Numbered from the stretch's first letter, positions 21,541 through 32,775 are shown. The stretch is DNA of 64,000 nt from Tubulanus polymorphus (GCF_964204645.1 NC_134031.1:9894501-9958500); one strand, 5' to 3'. Numbers and translations: made by a program. The notes: generated from the sequence alone by a model not told the origin.

Positions 21541-24186
21541 AGATGATTTTAATCTAACATAATTATTACAAGAACCATTTTATGATCAATTAAAAGAGGA
21601 GTGTGTAAAAGATGAAGTTTTTACTAGAACATTTAATATTTGGAATCATTTTAAGATAAAAAATCATGGTGAATTAGTAAATTTATATTTAAAATCAGGT
21701 GTACTGATATTGGCTGATATATTTGAAAAATTTAGAGAAGTTAAATTAAATCATTTTAATGTTGATCCTTGTTATTGCTACTCTAGTCCGGGTTTAACTT
21801 GGCAATGTGGTTTAAAATATACTTGTGTAGAATTAGATTTATTAAAAGAACCAGACATAGTTTCATTATTTGAAAAATCAATCAGAGGTGGAATTAGTGG
21901 TATTATGGGAGGGGTATTTTAAAGCAAATGATGAATATAAATTATTACATATTGACGCCAATAATTTATATGCTTGGGCAATGATGCAATATCAACCATA
22001 ACAGAAGTTGAAAATGATGATAAAACTGAGTGGGAAAGCGCAATTATGAGTTAAAAAGATGATGTACCTATTGGTTATTTCTTTGTAGTTGATTTAGAAT
22101 ATCCTGATAATATAATGTTTAAAACAAGAAACTTACCTTATTGCCCAGAACATTTAGCCGTATATGATAGTTATCTAGAAGTGAATACCAGAAAAAAAAT
22201 AAAATCGAAAGACAATGGTTTTACAGAAAAATTAATATTAACACAAAATAATAGATATAATTATATTGTTCATTATAGAATGTTAAAATTTTATCTAAAA
22301 CAAGGAATGAAATTAGAGAAAGTACATAGATATATTGAATTCAATCAATCGAAGTGGTTAGAAAAATATATAGATTTCAATACTCAACAGAGATCAATAT
22401 CTAAAGCAGATTTTTTTAAATTAATGAATAATAGTTTTTATGGAAAAACATGTGAAAATATTAGAAATAGAAATGATATTGAATTAGTAAATAATTCTGA
22501 ACGATTGAGACATTTACAATCAAGTCCTAGACACTTAGGAAATAAAAGATTTGAAGATTATTCAACAGCAGTAAAATTAAAAAGAACGCCAATGAAATTT
22601 AATAAACCTATAATCATTGGTTTAACTGTTTTCGAAATATCAAAATTATTAATGTATGATTTTAATTATAATGTTTTTCAACCACTTTTTGGGGGAAAAC
22701 ATATATAAATCTTATATTATGATTCTGTTACAGCTGATACTCCAATATTGTTGAAATATAATAATCAAATGTTACTTAGAAGAATTTCAGAAATAATTCA
22801 TAAGCAAAATGAACTTTATATTTCGTATGGTGAAAAATTATTAATACAAATAAATGGATTAATGGATGTTTTGACAAAAAATGGATGGAAAAAATTTAAA
22901 AATATAATAAGAAATAAAACAAATATAAGAATATATAGAGTTAGAACTAAATTAGTGTTTGTTGATGTTACTGAAGATTAATTTAATTAAACAAAATGGT
23001 GATGAAATAAAACCAACTGATATAAAAATATAGATGAATTATTACATAAAAGATTTTATCCAATAATGAATCATATGTCATTTGATGAATTAATTGATAA
23101 TATTTATAACATAGAACCAGAAACATTAGAAGAAAAAGAATATTTTATCAAAGGATTTTTTATGGGAGATGGTTCAGCAGAGCAGATGTGTATAATTACG
23201 TTGGAGGCAATAAATATTGTTGATATTCATGCAATCAAGATTTGAAATTATTAAAAAGAAATAAAAAATATTGTGAAGAAATTTATCCAAATAAAACATT
23301 TATTAGAATCGTGGATCATATGAAATCATCAGCAGTTTATAGAATACTTGTGAAAAACCCTAAAGATTTTGCTACAACATAATGATGAATTCTATATTCA
23401 TGCAATAGTTAAAAGTAATACTTCAACCAAAGAAAAGATAGTGCCAGATTATGTATCAAATGCAAAAATCTAAGAAAATTGTTCTTCATTCGATTCTACG
23501 CAGCAGATGGTGCTAAAAAATTTACGGGTTCTCCAGTAATAATATTTGCACAAAAGGAAAAGTTGGTATATCAGGATTGTAATTCATTAGGCTTCAATAT
23601 GAATATTGAATTAATTAAATCTAAACCAAATTGTTTTAATTCAAGACACGGAGAAAAAGAAATATCCAAGAAGTTAGAGATTTATTTGAAATATATAACC
23701 CATCAGATTATGTTTATGATTTATCAACTGAAGATGGAACATTCAAATCTGGTTTCCATTAATCCTCAGAAATACGGATGCGTACACACTAAAAATCAAG
23801 GCAAATAACATAACAAAAGACTTACAAACATTAAAACATCATTTCGACTTAAGCAATTATCCAAAAGATCATGCATTATTTAGCAATGATAATAAAAAAA
23901 AATTCCTGGAAAGTTTAAAGATGAATAAGGGGGTGATGAAATGATTGAATTTGATGGGATAAGAAGTAAAATGTATAGATATAGAACTAAAGATCATGAA
24001 GCTAAAAAGTTCAAAGGAATAACAAAGCATGTGGTTGATAAACATATAAAATGTCAAGATTATATAAAGTGTTTATATAATTCAATAGTAATGAAACATA
24101 AAATGAAGTTGAAAAAACTAGTTTAAATCCATTCGATGATAAAAGATATATTTTGGATGATGGAATAAAAACATTACCTTAAGGTT
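21541..24186 (+). pseudogene. Protein-primed DNA polymerase B with intein, C-terminal two thirds (copy 3b)
   Basis: Polinton/adintovirus-type polymerase that would copy the linear element genome by protein priming. The remnant begins before the polymerase domain (VKDEVFTRTFNIWNHF region, 21600), passes SSPGLTWQCGLKY (21782), motif A with DANNLYAWAM (21954), motif B NNSFYGKT (22427-22450) and reaches motif C at YYD (22715-22723). There an intein intervenes (22724-23773) before TDA resumes at 23774. The C-terminal block EMIEFDGIRSKMYRY (23938 on) follows, ending near 24186. Stops (for example 22706) and frameshifts make it inactive. The N-terminal exonuclease part is missing, replaced by the minisatellite. 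Confidence 0.92.
22724..23773 (+). other. Intein with LAGLIDADG endonuclease in polymerase motif C (copy 3b)
   Basis: About 350 codons inserted between Asp (22721-22723) and Thr (23774-23776) of motif C. Block A is SVTADTPIL with Ser as first residue. Block B is YRVRTKLVFVDVTED, but a small deletion removes the following His. The two LAGLIDADG helices are FIKGFFMGDGSA (23144-23179) and FIRFYAADGAKK (23485-23520). Block F is VYDLSTEDGTF (23711 on), and the terminal Asn is at 23771 with Thr as the +1 residue. Inteins splice themselves out of the host protein, and the endonuclease drives homing into empty sites. Frameshifts and the lost His show this copy is decayed. The pol motif C site is a known intein site in archaeal and giant-virus polymerases. 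Confidence 0.9.
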
Positions 24187-24480
24187 ATTAAAACATAATA
24201 TCAACATCATCATACTCGAAATCACTATTGGCTTCTTCATTTTCATCTTATTGTTTTTCTATAATTTCTTTAGGTTCTTCCATTTCATTTTTCTCTTTTA
24301 AATAAAATTCTATATTATTCCACATTTCATCTCGCTCCTTTTGTTTCTTTTTATTTGTTATTCATCAAATGGAATCATAATATCGATGTTTAAAAAATGA
24401 GCAATTTTATTCAAAAAGAATTCATAATTAATTGAATCTGTTATTTTATCATCCACATAATATCTTAATATTTTTATGAT
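24187..24480 (-). pseudogene. Remnant of zinc-finger gene, C-terminal part (copy 3b)
   Basis: Minus-strand sequence homologous to the 3' end of the + strand gene at 41505-42796: the acidic tail before the stop (near 24190) and the FLNIDIMIPFDE-like segment near 24370. It converges on the polymerase 3' end exactly as in copy 4. The rest of the gene, including the zinc fingers, is deleted. Confidence 0.75.
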
Positions 24481-24670
24481 ATTGCAATTGATACTGCAAT
24501 TATAACTATTTTAGGATCGGCAATTGTTAATGCTTTAGCATTTACAGGTGGTGGTTATTTATTTAAACATATTGATAAAAATGGTTCATTATCAGAACAA
24601 AAAGTCATAACCTAGCATTAGAGAAATATAATAAAGCAGCAGAAGAATATAGAGAAAAAGACAAAATTAT
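24480..24670 (+). pseudogene. Small hydrophobic element protein remnant
   Basis: Frame with DTAITILGSAIVNALAFTGG, one predicted membrane helix, then FKHIDKNGSLSEQK and a basic coiled stretch LEKYNKAAEEYREKDK after a frameshift. A diverged homologue is visible on the minus strand at about 41030-41260. Function unknown; such small membrane proteins are common among Polinton accessory genes. Confidence 0.5.
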
Positions 24671-25275
24671 ATGGATTATATTAATAAAAAATTATATGAT
24701 CAAAATATTGCACACTTCCAATACCATCTAAGATCCCCAATAATTAAATATTTGAATACATCATTTGATAGAAAAAAACAATTCAAAATATTATTTAAAG
24801 ATTCTATTCATAATGATAAAAATAGATCGATTCCAGAAAATATAGTAAGATATCAAAATTATTTAGATAAATCTCATGTAAGATTAAATTATTGTATAGG
24901 TCCTAATTTATTAATTATTTCTGATGATTAAATATAAAAAATTGGAAATATAATTGATTATAACAATTTGATTAAAAATGCAACAATAAATAATTCATTT
25001 GGATTAAATGATATAAATAAAAAGATTATCACTGCTTGAAAACTAATGGAAGGTGAAAAAATTAAAAAGATATACAATCAACTGAAACTAAAACAAAGAA
25101 TATTAAATTAAATAATTGTTCTAAATTAAAAGATTACAATACATCAGAAAATATAAAAACTGATAATATTCAACATGAAATAATCAAAACTAATAATGAT
25201 ATTAAATCACATGAATATACTAAATTAGCTATAACTTGTATAGGAATTGTAATAGGAGGAATATTATATTTTTAA
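24671..25275 (+). pseudogene. Putative tail-anchored element protein
   Basis: Begins MDYINKKLYDQNIAHF (24671) with an open 86-codon frame. After a stop and frameshifts it continues through Lys/Asn-rich sequence to YTKLAITCIGIVIGGILYF at the extreme C-terminus (stop 25273-25275). A single C-terminal membrane helix suggests a tail-anchored protein. It has no counterpart in copy 4, where a different coiled-coil/membrane gene occupies this interval. Unrecognised family. Confidence 0.5.
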
Positions 25276-25298
25276 TTTTAATTTTTTTTATTATATAA

Positions 25299-26764
25299 AT
25301 GGATGTAGAAGGTGGAGAAGATATTGGAATGGGTACTTTTGATGAACCCGGTATAACTGAAGAACAACCACTTGATTTTAATGAAACAAGTTTTAGTAAC
25401 GATAATGAAACAGCATATAATTATAATTTAGCAATACCTGATACTAATGAATATGTTAATAAAGCAAGTTCAAGATTGAATATTGAAAATTTAAATCCTT
25501 GACTAGAAAAAAAAGAATTGAAATATGATGAATTAACTGAAAAACTTGAACCAATATTAAAAAAATCTGGATACAATATAACTCATAATGGTGTGAATTA
25601 TTTAGTAGAAGATTTGAAATATTTAAATGGTGATTATTATTTGCATTTGCAAGATGACTTTTATTTTAAGATATCTTGGAATAAAAGTCTCGATAAAATA
25701 ATAACAAAATAAACTTAAATTAAATTAGATCAATCTGGAATTAAGAAAATCAATAATGATGTTATAACAGATGTTACAGAAGAGGAGATAAATAGAAGAA
25801 TATTAATCGAAGAAATGATGATTTTTTGAAGATAATTGATGAAAATTTAGAACCAGAAACAATTCCTAAAGAAGTTATTAATTCAAAAACCAGTAAACTT
25901 AAATCAACCGAAGTTCAAACTGAAAAACTTTTACAGAATGGATTTTTTGACGCAACAAATCAAGAATTTTAAGATTCAAATTTCTGAAAAAGCAATTAGA
26001 GAAATAATAAGTATAAGAAATGAAGCTGATAAAATTGCTAAAATTAAATTGATAAGAAATCATAAAATAAACGATTTAGATGATGAATTATCTAAATCAA
26101 GAAAATAATTCGAACAATAAATGTAAGATAGAGATAATAAAGTTATCGAAGAAATTGTATTTAAAAAAAGAAATGCATATTTTAAGAAAGAAATTGATGA
26201 TTTAAAAGATAATTTAGAAGTACAGAAAGAAGAAAAAAAATTATTTAAAATATATGGTTATTGTATTATTAGATTAAAAGTTATTTTTAATGATTTATTA
26301 ATTAAACCAAATTCTAAAGTATCATCGAAAGATAGAATAAAATTATTATCTAAGTTAGAAGGTATCACAATTCTTTCAATTCTAACAGCTGTAACTGTGT
26401 TGTAAATAGCTGTAATTGTTGTAAATATCAGCTGTAAGCTGATATTTACAACAATTGGTTTAGCTATACCAAATTCCTTAAAATCTACACCTAACCCTAA
26501 ACCACCTGATAAACCACCGAATAATAATAATTCTATACAAGATAAAGTTAAGGATGGCTTTAAAAAATTAGTAAAATATTTATGGGAATTATCTAGAAAC
26601 AAACTGCTGCAGCATTTCCCGGAATTATTGCATCAATTGTTGGTTTTGTTTTAAAATCTGCTGGAAACATTATTAGTTTTGCTGCTGAACATATAATCTT
26701 TTTTTTAATAACAGTTGTTAGCGCAATTATTTCTGGATTAGTTAATTTGATAAAAAATAAATAA
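25299..26764 (+). pseudogene. Putative minor virion/membrane protein (copy 3b)
   Basis: Acidic start MDVEGGEDIGMGTFDEPG (25299), a stop near 25501, then KYDELTEKLEPILKKSGYNI (25518 on), an ITDVTEEEI segment (25765), a charged coiled coil (ISEKAIREIISIRNEADKI, 25980-26240), and a hydrophobic C-terminus with a PNPKPPDKPP-like proline segment and two membrane helices (VVNIS..., GIIASIVGFVLKSAGNII) before TAA at 26762. The second half matches 38964-39900 on the minus strand. It lies immediately upstream of the capsid gene with a 20-bp gap. A Polinton minor-capsid or membrane role is inferred from position only. Confidence 0.6.
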
Positions 26765-27050
26765 GTAATTTTATTTCTTAATAAATGAGTGGGAGTAATA
26801 TAAATTCTTCTGCGAATTATATAATTTCTAATGCTATTAAAGCAGAAAGATCTCATCATATAATTACTCATAATCCTTCTAATATTAATCCCGATGAAAC
26901 TTTATATGTTAGAATTCCTCGATTAACACAAAATACTTTTTATGTTCCAAATAGTATTTACTTATCAGCTGATATAAAAGTTACTGGTCATGATAATAAT
27001 TATGTCGTAGATAATGTTGGAAGATATTTAATTAAACAAGAGGACTTCAA

Positions 27051-27735
27051 AGTCCTGGGGTTCGAAGAAGCAAAGTCTGATGTAATAAATTATTAATTAC
27101 ATACACATTACATGGTTTTCCGCATTTTGCACGTGGTGAATGATATGCTTTGTAATTATATTAAGGTGTAATAAAGTTATGTTGAATTTGAGTTGTTTAC
27201 ATCTGACGTCTTCGATAAAATGAGGCGCGCAGCTGAGCTTGCCTGTTAAATCAACATATTTGGTTTACACTAAAAATACGCTTACTTGAAAAACTATGTA
27301 GTGTATCAATCTAGAATTTTCGGCACAATATCCGATGCTAAATACCTTACTTTAAAGGTTAATTTGATGTAAATCGGATCGCAAATATTTCTAATATTTT
27401 GTTCTTAACTTATGAAGTGGAAGCCGGTGTCGGCATCAACGCTGTACGTACGGGTACTGGTGCTTTAACAGGATCAGCATTGATGGTATATTTATGCGCT
27501 AGTAGATGGTAATGATTTGTTTTAACCAACCGCTATATCGGCGTGCATTACGCATGATTTTAGAAAATGATATTATTCAGAGTATTTGAATATATCTATC
27601 ATGATAACTATAATATTCTTAAGACAAGTGAATACGTATGTGGACCTATTTCATTGAGGCGTATCACTCAATCTGAAAAAAAAATCTTTCGATCCTGTCA
27701 CGTGACTTCATGACTGCAACTCTACGGTAGCTTAG
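27051..27735. mobile_element. Unclassified insertion in the capsid gene
   Basis: About 0.65 kb interrupting the capsid frame after VVDNVGRYLIK. Composition is less AT-rich than the gene. A stretch near 27146-27195 (AATGATATGCTTTGTAA) also occurs near 3945 in the family 1 element. Left and right edges are approximate because no clean target duplication was seen. Confidence 0.45.
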
Positions 27736-27849
27736 GTTCTTTTCATTAGATGATTATAATTTATTTACGCATTATAAAGATTTATGGTTAACAAAAGAAA
27801 ATAGAAATAATATGATATTTCAAGGCATCCAATCAGAAAACCAAAATAA

Positions 27850-29192
27850 AATATAGCTGCAAGCAGCGATAACGGGTTTCTGCCTTTCTGGATAGAATGT
27901 CGTTCAGGGATGCGAGCAAAGATTTCACCCGAAATCAGTTCGTTACATTCCGTTTTTTGAAAGAGTGCCACCTAGGGGTCAACTCACAACATGGATATGT
28001 TGACCCACATGTGCTACTACGCGCAAAGTACTAATGCGCCAGGTTTTGGGGGGAATAACATCGAGTAGAACGAAGCTGCGGTGTTTTTACCATTCGCTAG
28101 TGACAGTTTAAGCGCATATTCGGCTATTATTGGTTCCGAAAAAAGTCGACTAGATAAGAAAACCGAATTTGGCCGAAAGCACAAATTTGGTCTATAGGGT
28201 AAACTATGCAGGAGGGAAGGCCTTATAGTGTTACTATTAGTAGAGGAGTGACAAGTCAGTCTGACAAGTCAAGCGATCAGATGGGGACTACAATTCACAT
28301 ATGAAATTGACGTCCAATAACCATTATAAAAACATAATCACGAACGGTACCATCACTCCCCATTACTGACTGTCTGTCCGTGACCTCTGGCTTGCAATCA
28401 TTCTTTATCGGTGCAGTGGGTAGGTATTTTCAACTGACTTTGTTCTTCTATAACATCGCCGCTGCGTCACGATGTGATCTACATGTACAAGGGACCTCCA
28501 ATTTGTAATGTATGTGATGTATAAACTGACTTTAGACCGTTTAATATCGACGATAACAAGGTATCACCGACGCTGACATTTTCTGACGCTAACTAGTATG
28601 ACCCGCCATTTGGACCGGACCAATTCAATTCAATTAAGAAAACGCGTACCGGTACAATAAATAAATAAACTGCTGTTGATTTTTCGAAGTATTGATATCC
28701 ACGAACAAAACTATACTATTATGTTTAAAAGGAACTGTTTTCAATAACAGTATGAATAAACTTACTTCACAAACAAGGAAGTATATTTTTAACTTGTGAA
28801 TGGTCGAACCCCAGTTATTCACAGTAACCTGTGATTTGGATATTCTCGGAGCCTTCCTTCTTTATTTATTGATGAAATGACGTCACAAACTTTCAGATTC
28901 GCGCCAGTGAGCGCGCCAACGCGCGCCATGATTGATGATTGCTATTTCCACCGCTGTTATCTTTAAGTAACTTCAAGTTAAAAATAGGAAGCACAGTACA
29001 TCCATAGAAACTACGCGCAGCAAGAGACTGTTATATTATTATCAGAGTTTAACATTTCGTTTAAAAGTTGTTAGTAGTCAAATCTAATAGAAGATGATTT
29101 TTATGTGACGAAACTCAGTGGAAAATATGTTAAAATAATAATCAGCAGGAATCCAATAGGGTTTCTGCCGAGGCAGCAGAAACCCTAACTAA
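27850..29192 (+). mobile_element. Hairpin-ended element, family 1, 1.34-kb copy
   Basis: Starts ATAGCTGCAAGCAGCGATAA then CGGGTTTCTGCC and ends AGGGTTTCTGCCGAGGCAGC, followed by AGAAACCCTAAC. It splits the capsid gene between the QGIQSENQNK-like and the following segment. It is near-identical, in reverse, to 57905-59257. No long conserved frame. The ends contain hairpins and an inverted GGGTTTCTGCC / GGCAGAAACCC pair. Confidence 0.8.
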
Positions 29193-30075
29193 GATCTGAA
29201 GCTAATAATGCAGTAGTAACTAATGACGTAGATAATTTGATAAAAAAGATTTATGGAAGCAAATATAAAATTCCATTAGACTTTGAATTGATAAATAATA
29301 GTGCACCGTTATATAAATATGCTATACAAGAAGGAATGAAAGTGTGCTAACGAGCGTTATTAAAGATATGGGTTATAAATTGTCGAATATATGTTTAGAA
29401 AATGACACAGTAACTGATGAAAATATTGCTAACACAATTCAAACTCAATATAATCAAGGATTTTCATTATTATATGATAATATTGATAAATTTAAAACTG
29501 TAAATATTAATGCAAATGATGAAATAATTGATGAGAATATTAACTTCCCAAGAGGATCTATCAAAGGTATATTAATATTTTTTACCATTGCAACATATTC
29601 TAATGGTGCAATAAAAGTTGATAATTATTATAATCCTGAAATATCAAAAGCAGAAATAACTATCGAATGTATAGCAAATAAAATATTTTGTCAGGGAATG
29701 AAAATGATAGAAGATCAATGGGTTGAAATTAAAAAACATTTTATGAATGAAAAAATAAAATCATCTGAAGATTGTAATATTAATCAAATGGATTATTATA
29801 CCGGCAATAAATATGCACTATGGTTAGATTTTAGAACAACTGAAGATAACGTATTACATGGTTCCGGGAAAAAAATTACAAAATACAAAAGATGGAATAC
29901 AATTATTCGTGAAAAAGAAAAAAGGAGGTTTTAATTATAAAATGCATATCTATACTTTATCTGACGCGCAATTAAATATTATGAATTCTCAATTAGATAA
30001 GAATATAAAGTTAAAATTAACGATATATATAAAAAAAACTCCCAATACTAAAGAACAATATTTAAGAAATTAATA

Positions 30076-30598
30076 TTATAATCCTCTGAAAACTATTTTG
30101 ATAATATAGTATTATTTTGCCCAACGTATGAATTTATTCAAACTTATGATAGAAATATTACTAGAAATAATAAATTTATTGTATTAGATCCTAAAACAGT
30201 TAAAGAAAATTTAGATAATTGTATTAAAATAGCAATTGATATTTATAAAGGAAAAAATTCATATTTATTATAGATGATTGTGCAAATTTACATGATTCAA
30301 AAATACGAGAAAGTGAATTATGTTATTTAGCTTTTTCTGGTAGAAATTTTGGGATAACCACGTAGGTTATGGATCAAAAATATAATTCAATTGTTAAAGA
30401 TTTTAGAGAAAACATTAGATTTTAGTATTATTCTGCAATAAAGGTAGACAATTAATGAAAAATGCACTTGAGGAAAATGATATTATTCCACATGATTTAC
30501 ATAATGAATATATGGATACATTGAAAAATAATAAAAGATCAAAAGTACTATTCGATTACAACACCCATTCAAATATGAATTTATTTAAATTCAACTAG
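30076..30598 (+). pseudogene. A32-like packaging ATPase (copy 3b)
   Basis: FtsK/HerA-superfamily ATPase that would drive genome packaging in Polinton-like viruses. Visible motifs: FDNIVLFCPTYEF (30096 on), a Walker B-like IDDCANLHDSKIRESE (30265-30315), the sensor-like AFSGRNFGITT and QKYNSIVKDFRENIRF (30330-30420), then ALEENDIIPHDLH (30460-30500) and a C-terminal NNKRSKVLFDY. The Walker A loop expected just upstream is not recognisable. Stops and two frameshifts disable it. Order capsid-ATPase is as in related elements. The C-terminal half recurs at 59350-59610 (-). Confidence 0.85.
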
Positions 30599-30756
30599 CT
30601 TGTTAATCTATTATATTTTTAGTTACATTCTAGTTAAATTTTAGTTAATTGTAGTTGAAACAAAAATCAAATAAAATTCAACAAGAAATAAATAAAAATA
30701 ATAATATTTCAACTAGCTTGTTAATCTAGTATATTTTTAGTTACATTCTAGTTGAA
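30591..30756 (+). promoter_or_regulatory. Repeated AT-rich block in ATPase/gene X spacer
   Basis: The sequence CAACTAGCTTGTTAATCTA plus TATATTTTTAGTTACATTCTAG-type continuation occurs at 30591-30637 and 30709-30756, just before the ATG of the next gene at 30797. The same block is present, inverted, at about 59295-59370. A duplicated spacer at a gene start suggests a promoter or transcription-end signal; this is inference. Confidence 0.45.
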
Positions 30757-30796
30757 TTCTAGTTGCAACAACACAACTAATTTTTTTGTTATAAAA

Positions 30797-31426
30797 ATGG
30801 GTGGTGAAAAGAAAATCAAATCTACAAATAATGATGTTCCAATTGAAAAAACTTTGGATGATTTAGGTATAACAGAAACAAAATTAACACCTGATAATGG
30901 TGCTTTGAATGATATAACAACAAATAATAAATATGAATATTATCTTTATTTCAAACATCAATTAGAAATATTAATTGCATCGGGAAAATGTAGAAATTTT
31001 ATCGGTAAAAATGTTACTTATAATGAATTAGATATAATGAAATCAGATCAAATTATTAAATTATTTAAGATTTATGAAACTGCGAGAATAGCTTGAATCA
31101 ATGACGCGATATCAGAAAATGTAGTAAAAGGTTAAGGTAAATTATGTAATTCTTTGTTACCAATTGAAGATGAAAATAGATTACATTCCGATTTAAAAAA
31201 TGATTATTTAGTTATGGCTGAATTAAATAAATGGATTGGAAATTTATTATCTCAATTAGGTGGATTTATGACATTATTATCAACTGGAGTTATAAAATTT
31301 TCAAATATTGAAAGTAAAAAATTTTCTTTAATAAATGTTCGAAGTGGAAGAGGTGAAAGGATTAACTGTGAAGAAAAAAACAGAGATCACAGAAACAAAT
31401 TAAAGAGTCTCGCAATTAGGAATTAA
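30797..31426 (+). pseudogene. Conserved element gene X (copy 3b)
   Basis: Starts MGGEKKIKSTNNDVPIEK and runs through LDDLGITETKLTPDNGALND, YYLYFKHQLEILIASGKC and IIKLFKIYETARIA, with in-frame stops at about 31096 and 31132. It resumes with LPIEDENRLHSDLKNDY and LNKWIGNLLSQLGGFMTLLS. Copies lie at 57448-57905 (-) and 59612-61300 (+). No membrane helix except a weak hydrophobic stretch near the end. Three copies with conserved protein sequence argue for a real gene; the family is not recognised. Confidence 0.65.
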
Positions 31427-31702
31427 ATCACAAGAATATAAAAAAGCTAAACAAGAAAAAATAAATAATGCAAATGTTGATAATAATGGTGAAAATATTG
31501 TTATTTTTACTCCTCTAATAATAGAATATTTGATAAATATTTATATTTTACGACTCGATTTGTAATTGGATTCATTTTGATTGGATGTAGTTGGTATAAA
31601 AAATCAAATAAAATTTGTCTTGTTAATCATTCTGAAACTACTACTGTTAAAAATAAAAATACTTCTGAAATTCAAAAATTCACAACAAAAAAAATGGATT
31701 AA
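31335..31702 (+). pseudogene. Conserved element gene Y, single-pass membrane protein (copy 3b)
   Basis: ATG at 31335 overlaps the end of gene X in another frame. The start is MFEVEEVKGLTVKKK, followed by a basic region, a frameshift, a membrane helix (FVIGFILIGCSWYKKSNK, near 31560-31610) and a Ser/Thr-rich tail ending KKMD. The intact homologue is at 56987-57400. Confidence 0.65.
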
Positions 31703-31899
31703 TATTTTCGAAAAATAGCAAAAAAAAATTTAATTCATTAAAAAATATTTCTATTTTGTATCAATTAACTATCTTACTACTTTTGTCTATCTATGAGGAG
31801 CAATTAAATTGTCCAGATAAGTCATTTCGGATTCTTGATATTTAATTAATTTTGTTATTTTTATTATTCATTTTTATCAATTTATTTTCTGAATTATTC

Positions 31900-32215
31900 T
31901 ATTTTTTTATTTATCAACCATTTCTAAATCGTGATGACCGTCTTCATTTATTCCATGATAGATTATTTTAAATCCTTCTCAATCGTTTAATTCCTGTTTA
32001 CTCAATGAAACCCATTTATCAGGTAAAAATACTTTAAATTCTCGCGTTGTACTAACAAAACAGTAACTTAAATTTGCTTATATTTTTTCTCCATATTTAG
32101 TTTTTATCTTTTCTAATTTTGATATTTTATGTTCAATTTCTTTTGTAACATCGAATAACCGTTTTATTTCAAATTGTTTTTTGCTGGTTTTATTCTGTTA
32201 TCTATTGTCGCTAAG
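31900..32215 (-). pseudogene. Conserved element gene Z (copy 3b)
   Basis: Minus-strand remnant with QFEIKRLFDVTKEIEHKISK, KYGEKI, STTREFKVFLPDKWVSLS and the end GHHDLEMVDK. Four copies exist (also 50740-51045 -, 56590-56885 +, 61790-62090 -), each next to a terminal repeat and transcribed inward, away from it. About 100 residues; unrecognised. Confidence 0.6.
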
Positions 32216-32239
32216 AATGCTTTTCAGTCTTCCATTTAT

Positions 32240-32320
32240 TAGGGAAAAAAATTACTTGTGGTGACGAGTCATGTGTCGTCCTCTCGTCCTCTGGTATGAA
32301 AATGCCATATTCCAATTACT
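32240..32320 (+). repeat. Right terminal repeat of copy 3b
   Basis: Contains AAAATTACTTGTGGTGACGA, CCTCTGGTATGAA and the outer ATATTCCAATTACT ending at 32320. Inverted matches lie at 56472 and other ends. Confidence 0.8.
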
Positions 32321-32429
32321 AGTGCATATATGCGAAATATCTTCAAACAGTTTAGCATTGAATACACGTATACTGATCGAGAGATTGAAAGACGAGTATT
32401 AAATAACAATTTTGTTCATTACTAATGAA

Positions 32430-32733
32430 GTCATACACGTGTAAACACATTGACTAACCCGACTAGAATGTTACGTTCAGCAGATGATCTTTTGCTTACT
32501 CAAGCCCGTTCAGGATTAGCTTCTCTTGGAGATAGAGCCTTCTCAGTCACTGCTCCACGTTTGTGGAACAACCTTCCTCGCCCTGTAAGAGTGGCTTCGA
32601 GTATCTCTGTCTTCAAGAGAAGCCTCAAAACACATTTGTTTTCACCACATTAGATTTATTCAGTAATAAAGTGTCCTTGATCACTTAAGTGGATTCTGGC
32701 ACTTAAAATACCATAATAACAATAATAATATTA

Positions 32734-32767
<34 letters not shown>

Positions 32768-32775
32768 CAATTGAC
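32430..32775 (+). pseudogene. 5'-truncated LINE, C-terminus and tail only
   Basis: Frame 32450-32653 encodes a typical LINE ORF2 end: RSADDLLLTQARSGLASLGD, RAFSVTAPRLWNNLP, ISVFKRSLKTHLF. It is followed by a short 3' UTR and an irregular AAT/GATAAT repeat tail to about 32775. Severe 5' truncation is normal for target-primed insertion. Clade not determined. Confidence 0.8.

Larger units (their letters stand above)
26785..30075 (+). pseudogene. Major capsid protein of Polinton type, split by two insertions
   Basis: Double-jelly-roll-type major capsid gene of the Polinton/adintovirus lineage, which would form the virion shell. The N-terminal piece (26785-27050) has VRIPRLTQNTFYVPNSIYL and VVDNVGRYLIK, typical of the first strands. 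The middle piece (27735-27845) has DDYNLFTHYKDLWLTKENR. The C-terminal piece (29192-30075) has YKIPLDFELI, FPRGSIKGILIFF and the highly conserved LWLDFRTTEDNVLHGSGKKI, followed after a frameshift at 29870-29880 by the closing DAQLNIMNSQ segment. Insertions at about 27050-27735 and 27850-29192 separate the pieces. Confidence 0.88.

Noticed and set aside
22724-23773. Group I intron with a LAGLIDADG gene instead of an intein
   Set aside because: The insertion is continuous with the flanking coding frame and has protein-splicing blocks A, B, F and G with Ser first and Asn last. An intron would not keep these, and LAGLIDADG nuclear introns in such genes are not expected.
26785-30598. Functional, expressed virus genome
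   Set aside because: Capsid, ATPase and polymerase genes all contain stops, frameshifts or insertions; these are fossil copies.
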